From: an uncultured Peptoniphilus sp.
Lineage (GTDB): Bacteria > Bacillota > Clostridia > Tissierellales > Peptoniphilaceae
Direction: 5' to 3'
DNA: 38,659 bases
Assembly (NCBI RefSeq): GCF_946222045.1
Contig: NZ_CAMILN010000014.1
Location: 1-38,659, forward strand
In this document: in pieces, positions 32,233 through 38,659 of the stretch
Layout: each line of letters begins with the position of its first letter
Position numbering within the stretch: position 1 is the first letter of the stretch
The notes under the pieces: generated by a model
Told to the model about the DNA's origin: nothing
What the model saw: only the letters and a program-made list of their open reading frames with translations
Database searches by the model: none
Program-made: the position numbers and the translations under genes

Positions 32233-32728
32233 ATCAATACTTTTCATCTGGGGAGACCCCATAAGTCTAGAGGACCTTGCATCCACCTTAGAACTTAGGA
32301 AGGACTATGCAAGAGAGATCCTCTTGGAGATGAAAGAAAATTATAAAAACGAAACATCGGGCCTAAGGCTTAGGGAAGTTGACGGAAAATTTCAACTGGG
32401 AACTAAGCAAGAAAATGAGCCCTACTTAAAAAACTTGATACAAGAAAAAAATGAAAAAAATCTTTCAAAGCCTGCCCTTGAGACTCTTTCTATTATTGCC
32501 TACAAGCAGCCAGTGACAAAGTTAGAGGTAGAAGAACTAAGAGGAGTTAATTGCGACTCAACTATTAAGGGACTATTGGATTTTGATTTAATAGAAGTTT
32601 CTGGCAAACTAGATAGGATTGGACATCCTAATCTCTATTCCACAACAGAAAAATTTTTGCAAAAATTTGGTATGGAGAACTTGGAAGAACTACCTGACTT
32701 GAAGGAATTAGAGGAGGAATCTAATTGA
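32201..32728 (+). CDS. scpB: ScpB, segregation and condensation protein
   Basis: ScpB dimers bind the middle of ScpA within the SMC complex. The 175-aa protein has two winged helices: SIIESILFIWGDPISLEDLA near the start and KPALETLSIIAYKQPVTKLE (about 87-106) followed by EVEELRGVNCDSTIKGLL-type residues. It overlaps scpA by 32 bp and rluB by 4 bp, a tight coupling usual for this trio. Confidence 0.96.
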   Translation: MDRNRLKSIIESILFIWGDPISLEDLASTLELRKDYAREILLEMKENYKNETSGLRLREVDGKFQLGTKQENEPYLKNLIQEKNEKNLSKPALETLSIIAYKQPVTKLEVEELRGVNCDSTIKGLLDFDLIEVSGKLDRIGHPNLYSTTEKFLQKFGMENLEELPDLKELEEESN

Positions 32729-33432
32729 GATTACAAAAATACATGGCTCATTGTGGAGCTGCATCAAGAAGAAAGTGCGAAGAATTTATAAAAGAGGGGC
32801 TAGTTAGGGTTAACGACAAGGTTGTAACAGAACTTGGAACAAAGGTTGACCCCAACGTGGATAGGGTCTATCTTGATGGCAAAAGACTAACACTTGAAGG
32901 CAAAAAAGTTTATATGATTTTAAATAAACCCATAGGAGTAGTAACATCTGCTTCAGATGAAAAGGATAGACCAACTGTTACTGACCTTGTGCCTGATGAT
33001 TATAGGGTTTATCCAGTGGGAAGACTTGACATCGACACAACCGGCCTAGTTTTTCTAACAAATGACGGTCAACTTGCAAATATTATGATGCATCCAAGAT
33101 ACAAAATTGGGAAAAAATATATTGTAACAGTTGAAGGAACTCCTAATGCTCGTGAACTTTCTCTCTTGAGAGAAGGCCTCGATATTAGAGATTTAAAAAC
33201 CTCTCCAGCAAATGTAAAAGTATTAAAATCCTTTAAGCAAGATTCCATCCTTGAAATAGAAATTTTTGAAGGACAAAACCATCAAGTCAAGAGGATGTTT
33301 GATTATATTGGCCACAAGGTGAAGAAGTTAAAGAGAATTTCTATGGGAGAAATCCAGCTCTTAGACCTAGAACCAGGCAACTACAGATATCTTAATGAAA
33401 AAGAAGTTAAATATCTAAAGGGATTAAAATGA
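32725..33432 (+). CDS. rluB: RluB-type 23S rRNA pseudouridine synthase
   Basis: The enzyme modifies U2605 (E. coli numbering) or an equivalent 23S site. The 235-aa protein has an N-terminal S4 domain (MRLQKYMAHCGAASRRKCEE), KPIGVVTSASDEKDRPTV and the catalytic Asp102 in GRLDIDTTGL (99-108), and GQNHQVKRMF near the C-terminus. RluE/RluF-type specificity cannot be excluded, but linkage to scpB is characteristic of RluB. Start is TTG behind GAGGAGG. Confidence 0.93.
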   Translation: MRLQKYMAHCGAASRRKCEEFIKEGLVRVNDKVVTELGTKVDPNVDRVYLDGKRLTLEGKKVYMILNKPIGVVTSASDEKDRPTVTDLVPDDYRVYPVGRLDIDTTGLVFLTNDGQLANIMMHPRYKIGKKYIVTVEGTPNARELSLLREGLDIRDLKTSPANVKVLKSFKQDSILEIEIFEGQNHQVKRMFDYIGHKVKKLKRISMGEIQLLDLEPGNYRYLNEKEVKYLKGLK

Positions 33433-33983
33433 TAGTGAAAGAAAAGTATTATGAGATAGTGGATGAAGTCCTATCTCATAATTTTTTAGGAAAAATTGCA
33501 GTTGATGCAACTGTGGGCAAGGGAAATGATACTCTAAAATTGTTAAAGTCTGTTGGTCAATATGGGTTTGTCTATGGCTTTGACGTCCAAGAAGAGGCCA
33601 TTAAGAAGACCAAAGGATTATTAAAAGATTTTAAAAACTTTGAATTATTTTTAGACTCCCACGCTAATATTGATAGGCTAGAAAGCTTTGACCTTGTAAT
33701 TTATAACTTAGGATTTTTACCAGGATCTGATAAAAAAATCACGACTCTAAGGGAATCTACTCTAGAATCTCTTAGAAAAGCTACAGAAAAAATAAATGAA
33801 GCGGGAATAATAATTGTAGTTTCATATTTGGGTCACGAAAACTCTTTTGAAGAAAGAGAAGGAGTCGATGAATTTTTAAAGTCTCTTGATCAAAAAACTT
33901 TTAAAGTGGAGAAGAGAGAATTTTATAATCAAAAACACAATCCACCCATAGTTTACTTAATCGAAAAGAAGGTGACTAGATGA
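33429..33983 (+). CDS. mnmM: MnmM (YtqB-like) tRNA wobble-uridine methyltransferase
   Basis: YtqB-family enzymes were identified as MnmM, which methylates nm5s2U34 of tRNA to mnm5s2U in bacteria lacking the MnmC route. The 184-aa protein has the family SAM motif DATVGKGNDT (26-35), GFVYGFDVQEEAI (46-58) and the specific NLGFLPGSDKKITT (93-106) and YLGHEN/KHNPP patches. The start overlaps the rluB stop and the end overlaps the flavoprotein gene. The assignment rests on remembered family motifs. Confidence 0.88.
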   Translation: MIVKEKYYEIVDEVLSHNFLGKIAVDATVGKGNDTLKLLKSVGQYGFVYGFDVQEEAIKKTKGLLKDFKNFELFLDSHANIDRLESFDLVIYNLGFLPGSDKKITTLRESTLESLRKATEKINEAGIIIVVSYLGHENSFEEREGVDEFLKSLDQKTFKVEKREFYNQKHNPPIVYLIEKKVTR

Positions 33984-35170
33984 GAATTGGAATTATAGGA
34001 GGAGGGCCTGCTGGCATGATGTGTGCCATTAAGGCAGTAGAAAATCATGAAGTTGTCCTCTTTGAAAAAAATGAAAAACTTGGCAAAAAGTTATTTATAA
34101 CTGGCAAGGGAAGGTGCAATCTAACAAATTACACTGACGAAGAAGATTTTATGAAAAATCTTGTGAGGAACCCTTCTTTTATGTTTTCATCAATTTATTC
34201 TTTTTCACCCTTCACAACTTACTACTACTTTGAAGACCTAGGCCTGCCCTTAAAGGTTGAAAGAGGAAACAGGGTCTTCCCAGCAAGTGACAAGTCATCA
34301 GATGTCATCAGGGCCTATGAGAAAAAGCTTAGACAAGTTGGAGTTGAAGTAAGACTTAATACAGAAGTGAAGTCCATAAAAAAAGATGGAGAGACCTTTA
34401 TCTTAAATGGCAGAGAAAAATTTGATAAGGTGGTAATTGCAAGTGGAGGCATTTCTTACAAACTCACAGGGTCAACTGGGGACGGCTACAAATTTGGAAA
34501 AGAGTTTGGTCATAAAATCATTGATCCCAAGCCAGGTCTCATTGGGATTAATCTTTCAAACAATTTTGAACTAGCAGGACTTAGCCTAAAAAATGTTGAA
34601 CTAAGAGTTGAGAAAGATAAGAAAATTATTTCAAAAGAATTTGGAGAAATGCTATTCACTCACAGGGGAATATCAGGTCCCATTGTCCTAACGACTTCAA
34701 GCAAAATTAATAGACTTAATGATTTTGAGCTTTATCTGGACCTAAAGCCAGCCCTTTCAAAAGAAAAGTTGGACAATAGGATTTTGAGAGATTTTGAAGA
34801 TAATGAAAATAAAAATCTTGAGAATGTGATGAGAAATCTTCTTCCAAGAGATTTAATTTCTTATGTACTTGATTCTTCAAAAATTCCTGGAGACAAAAAG
34901 ATAAATCAAATTACAAAAGAAGAAAGAGATGAGCTTGTAAAGACAATTAAAAACTTTAAATTAATTTTTGCTAGTCTCGATGATATTGGCAGGGCAATAG
35001 TAACTAGTGGCGGTATCGACGTTAAGGACATTGACCCCAAGACTATGGAGTCAAAACTTGTTAAAGGCTTATACTTTATTGGTGAGGTCATGGACATCGA
35101 TGGACTAACTGGTGGATTTAATATTCAAATTGCAAATTCAACTGGCTACTCCTGTGGCATAAATCTCTAA
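33980..35170 (+). CDS. HI0933/BaiN-family flavoprotein oxidoreductase
   Basis: This 396-aa flavoprotein has the FAD-binding GIIGGGPAGMMCA (4-16), the family signature GKKLFITGKGRCNLTN (35-50), VVIASGGISYKLTGSTGDGYKF (about 152-173), and the C-terminal FIGEVMDIDGLTGGFNIQIA block. Members are widespread and mostly uncharacterised; BaiN was linked to bile acid reduction in a gut Clostridium, but the family as a whole should not be assigned that role. It is the last gene of the long compact block, followed by a hairpin. Confidence 0.87.
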   Translation: MRIGIIGGGPAGMMCAIKAVENHEVVLFEKNEKLGKKLFITGKGRCNLTNYTDEEDFMKNLVRNPSFMFSSIYSFSPFTTYYYFEDLGLPLKVERGNRVFPASDKSSDVIRAYEKKLRQVGVEVRLNTEVKSIKKDGETFILNGREKFDKVVIASGGISYKLTGSTGDGYKFGKEFGHKIIDPKPGLIGINLSNNFELAGLSLKNVELRVEKDKKIISKEFGEMLFTHRGISGPIVLTTSSKINRLNDFELYLDLKPALSKEKLDNRILRDFEDNENKNLENVMRNLLPRDLISYVLDSSKIPGDKKINQITKEERDELVKTIKNFKLIFASLDDIGRAIVTSGGIDVKDIDPKTMESKLVKGLYFIGEVMDIDGLTGGFNIQIANSTGYSCGINL

Positions 35171-35173
35171 GCC

Positions 35174-35202
35174 TTTACTTATTTTCAAAAATAAAATATA
35201 AT
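35174..35202 (+). promoter_or_regulatory. putative cmk promoter
   Basis: TTTACT (35174-35179) and TATAAT (35197-35202) are 17 bp apart. Predicted start near 35209 lies just before the hairpin 35217-35235, so the hairpin would be in the cmk leader. Confidence 0.5.
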
Positions 35203-35216
35203 AACAATGATAAGAG

Positions 35217-35243
35217 TCACTACGCTAAGTAGTGATTTTTTTT
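35217..35243 (+). terminator. intrinsic terminator directly before the cmk ribosome site
   Basis: TCACTAC (35217-35223) pairs perfectly with GTAGTGA (35229-35235), 5-nt loop, followed by eight T. GGAGG begins right after the T-run. It may end the upstream block, attenuate cmk, or both. Confidence 0.8.
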
Positions 35244-35253
35244 GGAGGTAAAA

Positions 35254-35874
35254 ATGAAAATTGCAATAGATGGACCAGCAGGCTCAGGGAAAAGTTCTCT
35301 TGCAAAAGAAATTGCAAAGAGACTTGGGGTTTTATACGTTGACACAGGAGCTATGTACAGGGCAATTACCCTTAAGCTTCTAAAGGAAGATGAGTCTTCT
35401 TATGAAGATATTCTTAAAAACACAAAAATATCTTTTGAGGGAGATAAAATTTTTCTTGATGGAAGAGATGTCTCAAAGGAAATAAGAGAAAATGAAATTT
35501 CCAACAAGACTTCAGAGATGTCCAAAAAGAAAATTATTAGAGACTATCTCGTGAAGATGCAAAGAGAAATTGCAAGTGACAAGGACGTTGTCATGGAGGG
35601 AAGAGACATTGGCTCAGTTGTCTTAAAAGACGCTGAATACAAATTTTTCTTAACTGCTGATGTAGAGACTCGTGCCATGAGAAGGTATAAGCAAATTGAT
35701 GACGACAAGGTATCTTTTGAAGAAATTTTAGAGGACTTAAAAGTTAGAGATTATAATGACTCTCACAGGGAAAATTCTCCACTTATTCAAACAGAAGATG
35801 CAATTTTAATTGACAGTACAGACTTAAATGCTGAAGAGACAATTGAAAAAATAATTTCTTATATAAAAAGGTGA
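35254..35874 (+). CDS. cmk: cytidylate kinase
   Basis: Cmk phosphorylates CMP and dCMP. The 206-aa protein has the P-loop GPAGSGKS (7-14), LGVLYVDTGAMYRA (24-37), the CMP-binding segment MEGRDIGSVV and RRYKQ-type lid residues. GGAGG lies 6 nt before ATG 35254; the in-frame TTG at 35242 falls in the T-run and ribosome site and is rejected. The order cmk-plsC-ispH/rpsA is well known from Clostridia. Confidence 0.96.
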   Translation: MKIAIDGPAGSGKSSLAKEIAKRLGVLYVDTGAMYRAITLKLLKEDESSYEDILKNTKISFEGDKIFLDGRDVSKEIRENEISNKTSEMSKKKIIRDYLVKMQREIASDKDVVMEGRDIGSVVLKDAEYKFFLTADVETRAMRRYKQIDDDKVSFEEILEDLKVRDYNDSHRENSPLIQTEDAILIDSTDLNAEETIEKIISYIKR

Positions 35875-35878
35875 ATAT

Positions 35879-36469
35879 ATGTTTTACTTTGCTGTTAGAG
35901 GTATTGTGGGATTTTTTATGAGACACATATATAGGCTTGAAGTCTATGGAAGAGAAAATATTCCACAAGATTCTGAAAGATTAATAATTTGTGGCAATCA
36001 CAAGAGCAACCTAGATCCAGTGGCCATATCAGCAATTTTTGAAAGACAAATTTTTTGGATGGCGAAGAAGGAACTATTCGAAAATAAATTTTTTGGAGGT
36101 TTTTTAACTAAGCTTGGAGCCTTTCCCATTGATAGAGAGGGAAATGACTTGGCAGCAATAAAAAAATCTTTAAAAATTTTAAAGAATGAAGATGTTCTTG
36201 GAATCTTTCCCGAAGGAACTAGGATGAAGGAAGTTGACTACACTAGAATAAAGTCGGGCATTGCCTTAATTGCCCAAAAGACAAATTCAAGAGTCCTTCC
36301 AGTTTATATTGAGGGAGACTACAAGCCCTTTAGGAAGACTAGGATTTATTTTAGGGAGCCTGTAAAAATTAATAAGGAAATAAAATATTCTCCAGGGGAG
36401 CTTGAAAATATTTCCCAAGACATAATGAGAATAGTGTATGGTGATGAAGTCAAATGGAAATTATTGTAG
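35879..36469 (+). CDS. plsC: 1-acyl-sn-glycerol-3-phosphate acyltransferase
   Basis: PlsC adds the second acyl chain to make phosphatidic acid at the membrane. The 196-aa protein starts with a hydrophobic segment and shows the HX4D catalytic motif NHKSNLD (40-46, His41/Asp46) and the substrate motif FPEGTR (110-115). It follows cmk by 4 bp and overlaps the ispH-rpsA gene by 16 bp. With FakA it suggests that exogenous fatty acids can enter phospholipid, an inference. Confidence 0.93.
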   Translation: MFYFAVRGIVGFFMRHIYRLEVYGRENIPQDSERLIICGNHKSNLDPVAISAIFERQIFWMAKKELFENKFFGGFLTKLGAFPIDREGNDLAAIKKSLKILKNEDVLGIFPEGTRMKEVDYTRIKSGIALIAQKTNSRVLPVYIEGDYKPFRKTRIYFREPVKINKEIKYSPGELENISQDIMRIVYGDEVKWKLL

Positions 36470-38544
36470 CTGACAAGCATGGATTTTGTGGCGGAGTGAA
36501 AAGAGCTGTTAAGATGGCCTTTGACAATGCAGGTGAGGGAGTCTATTCCTATGGCGACCTTGTTCACAATGAAGGAGTAGTAAAAGAACTTGAAGACTTA
36601 GGAGTTGTGACAATTGATGACACCAATGTTGAAAACTCCAAAGTAATCATAAGAAGTCACGGAGTCCACAAGAAGATTTTAGACGAATTAGAAGAAAAAA
36701 ATAATGAAATAATAAATTGTGTTTGCCCCAAGGTAGAAAAAGTTTATAATATAGTAGATAATTTCTACAAAAAAGGTTATAATATAGTAATTATTGGGAA
36801 TCAAGACCACCCTGAAGTGGTGGGAATAAATTCTCGATGCAATGACTCTGCAACAATTATTTCAAATTTGGAAGATATAAAAATTCCAGAGGGAAAGCTA
36901 GTTATTGTCTCACAAACTACCAATAATGTAGATTTTTTCGAAAAAGCAACAAATCTTATAAAAGATATTTCAAAAGATGAAGTTTTAGTTTATAATACTA
37001 TATGTAATGCAACTTTCGAGAGACAAGAAAGTGTTAGGAATTTATCAAAAAAAGTTGACGCCTTAATTGTATTTGGCGGCAAAAAATCTTCCAACACAAA
37101 AAAACTTGCAGAAATTGCGAAATTAAATTGTAAAAATGTATTTTTAATTCAGTCCATTAGAGATATTGATTTAAATATATTTAAAAAATTTAATAAAATA
37201 GGTATTACCGCCGGAGCATCCACACCGGAATCGGTAATCAAGGAGGCTGTTAGTAGGATGGAAAATTTTGACAAAGGTGAGATGATGGAAGCCATCGAAA
37301 ATTCTTTTAAGAGAATTAGACGTGGCGAAGTAGTAACTGGAGAGGTTTTATATATAACTGATTCAGAAGTAATGGTTAATCTTGGATACAGATCAGATGG
37401 TATCATTTCAAGAGATGAACTTGCAGGAGGACCTGATGTAAATCCTCAAGATCTTTATGAACAAGGTCAAGAAATTGATGTTTACGTTCTAAAGATGGAC
37501 GATGGAGACGGCAATGTTGTCCTTTCAACAAAAAGGGTTGCTGACATGAAGGTTTGGGATGAAGTTGAAGAACTTTATAACAACAAAGAACACATAACAG
37601 TAACTGTTAAGAACCAAGTTAAGGGCGGACTTACTGCAGATTACAGAGGACTTAATACATTTATACCAGCATCTCATGTTTCTGTTAGATTCCAAAAAGA
37701 TTTAAGTAAATTCATTGGAGAAGAATTCGAAACTGAAATTATCGATTTTGATAAGAGAAAGAGAAGAATTGTTCTTTCAAGAAAAAATGTACTTCAAGAA
37801 GAACTAGACAAGATTCGTGACGAAGTATATGACAAGCTTGAAGAAGGAGACATTATCGAAGGAACTGTACAAAGATTAACTAACTTTGGTGCATTCGTAG
37901 ATGTTGGGGGAGTAGATGGACTTATCCATATCTCTGAACTTTCTTGGAACAGAGTTAAACACCCTTCAGATGTAGTAGCACCTGGAGATGTTGTTAAAGT
38001 ACAAGTTCTTAATGTAGATAAAGAAAAGAATAGAATCGCACTTGGACTAAAACAAACTATGGAAAAACCATGGGATGTATTTACAAAAGAAGTTAAAGTT
38101 GGCGACGTTGTTAAGGGTAAGGTTGTAAACCTACTTGACTTCGGTGCTTTCGTAAGACTTGAACAAGGTGTTGATGGTCTACTTCACGTTTCTCAAATTT
38201 CAAGAGAACACGTTGAAAAACCACAAGATAAGCTTTCTATTGGTGAAGAAGTTACAGTTAAGGTAACTGACATTGATGAAGAAAATCAAAAGATTTCTCT
38301 TTCAATCAAGGCTCTAATTGAACCTGAAGAAAAAGAAGAAAGCAAAGAAGCTAAACCAAGAGAAAAAAAACCTAGAAGAGAAAGAAAAGCTCCAAAGAGA
38401 GAAAAGAAAATTGAAGAACCTAAACAAGATGACTTCAACATGACTATTGGAGAAATGCTAGGACTTAACTTCTCAGATGCAAATCTTGATGCTGATCTAA
38501 TCGACGAAGATGCAACTGAAGAAGAAAATACAGATAATGAATAA
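36454..38544 (+). CDS. ispH-rpsA: IspH-ribosomal protein S1 fusion
   Basis: The 696-aa protein joins 4-hydroxy-3-methylbut-2-enyl diphosphate reductase (about 1-280, last MEP-pathway step, iron-sulfur) to four S1 RNA-binding domains (about 290-361, 378-446, 464-534, 548-620) and a basic then acidic tail. IspH residues are complete: C12, H38, C91, H119/E121, T155/T156, C184, S213/N214. S1 domains 3 and 4 are closest to consensus (NFGAFVDVGGVDGLIHISEL). Such fusions are known in Clostridia. The IspH half looks visibly more AT-rich than the S1 half. An AAGGAGG and in-frame ATG lie at the domain junction, so a separate S1 product is possible. Confidence 0.95.
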   Translation: MEIIVADKHGFCGGVKRAVKMAFDNAGEGVYSYGDLVHNEGVVKELEDLGVVTIDDTNVENSKVIIRSHGVHKKILDELEEKNNEIINCVCPKVEKVYNIVDNFYKKGYNIVIIGNQDHPEVVGINSRCNDSATIISNLEDIKIPEGKLVIVSQTTNNVDFFEKATNLIKDISKDEVLVYNTICNATFERQESVRNLSKKVDALIVFGGKKSSNTKKLAEIAKLNCKNVFLIQSIRDIDLNIFKKFNKIGITAGASTPESVIKEAVSRMENFDKGEMMEAIENSFKRIRRGEVVTGEVLYITDSEVMVNLGYRSDGIISRDELAGGPDVNPQDLYEQGQEIDVYVLKMDDGDGNVVLSTKRVADMKVWDEVEELYNNKEHITVTVKNQVKGGLTADYRGLNTFIPASHVSVRFQKDLSKFIGEEFETEIIDFDKRKRRIVLSRKNVLQEELDKIRDEVYDKLEEGDIIEGTVQRLTNFGAFVDVGGVDGLIHISELSWNRVKHPSDVVAPGDVVKVQVLNVDKEKNRIALGLKQTMEKPWDVFTKEVKVGDVVKGKVVNLLDFGAFVRLEQGVDGLLHVSQISREHVEKPQDKLSIGEEVTVKVTDIDEENQKISLSIKALIEPEEKEESKEAKPREKKPRRERKAPKREKKIEEPKQDDFNMTIGEMLGLNFSDANLDADLIDEDATEEENTDNE
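37166..37260 (+). promoter_or_regulatory. possible internal promoter and ribosome site for stand-alone S1
   Basis: Inside the end of the IspH part, TTGATT (37166-37171) and TTTAAT (37189-37194) are 17 bp apart. AAGGAGG follows at 37240-37246 and an in-frame ATG at 37258 (codon 269), 11 nt further. A second site, AAAGGTGA with ATG 37282/37285, lies just after. Initiation here would give an S1 protein of about 428 aa. The region is AT-rich, so chance promoter matches are possible. Confidence 0.35.
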
Positions 38545-38604
38545 TAATTCTTATTTGAAATTTAAATATTAAGAGAGTCTAAGAGAAGCTCTTTAAATTA
38601 TAGA

Positions 38605-38633
38605 AAACTCAGGATAATTTCCTGGGTTTTTTA
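38605..38633 (+). terminator. terminator after ispH-rpsA
   Basis: AAACTCAGGA (38605-38614) pairs with TCCTGGGTTT (38620-38629), one G-U pair, 5-nt loop, followed by a T-rich run. Confidence 0.88.
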
Positions 38634-38659
38634 TTTTGCAATTTTTTATAATTTAATAT

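Overview
The window is a gene-dense, AT-rich stretch of a low-GC Gram-positive (Firmicutes) chromosome. Support comes from the ctsR-mcsA-mcsB-clpC heat-shock operon, strong AGGAGG-type ribosome binding sites, frequent TTG/GTG starts, the four-cysteine form of L28, the FakA/Asp23 pair, and an IspH-S1 fusion of the type known from anaerobic Clostridia. Protein style and gene order suggest an anaerobic coccus of the Tissierellia/Peptoniphilaceae type (Anaerococcus- or Peptoniphilus-like). That placement is inference; there is no rRNA in the window. I see no tRNA, IS element, phage gene or CRISPR array.

Layout: (1) 1-5932, stress operon ctsR-mcsA-mcsB-clpC-radA behind two CtsR-type operators. (2) 6004-7311, minus-strand branched-chain amino acid carrier, convergent with radA and divergent from folC (7435-8712). 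(3) 8821-9012, minus-strand rpmB, divergent from asp23-fakA, followed by recG, rsmD, coaD and a coiled-coil gene. (4) 14846-15207, AT-rich spacer with a terminator and the prfB promoter, then prfB, pyrF, pyrE, a DUF1232 gene, an AAG-type glycosylase, an ECF transporter energy module and truA. (5) 21959-22457, AT-rich spacer with a degenerate 54-bp tandem repeat and a near-consensus promoter. (6) 22458-35170, sixteen genes with no gap over 7 bp (asp23, nusB, xseA/B, ispA, tlyA, recN, nudix, PNP, pdp, M50 protease, scpA/B, rluB, mnmM, flavoprotein). (7) 35254-38544, cmk-plsC-ispH/rpsA and a final terminator.

The genes are mainly housekeeping: protein quality control, DNA repair (RadA, RecG, RecN, XseAB, AAG), rRNA/tRNA modification and translation (RsmD, TlyA, RluB, MnmM, TruA, RF2, L28, S1), nucleotide synthesis and salvage, isoprenoid synthesis (IspA, IspH), lipid synthesis (FakA, PlsC, CoaD for CoA) and chromosome condensation (ScpAB).

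The most notable observation is the McsB homologue. Its fold and its C-terminal phosphoarginine-sensing RDxxRA motif are kept, but each catalytic motif I can align is altered, including the catalytic cysteine (now Arg) and the NEEDH loop. It looks like a protein-arginine pseudokinase inside an otherwise normal CtsR operon. Second is a possible stand-alone S1 start (promoter-like element, SD and ATG) inside the ispH-rpsA fusion gene.
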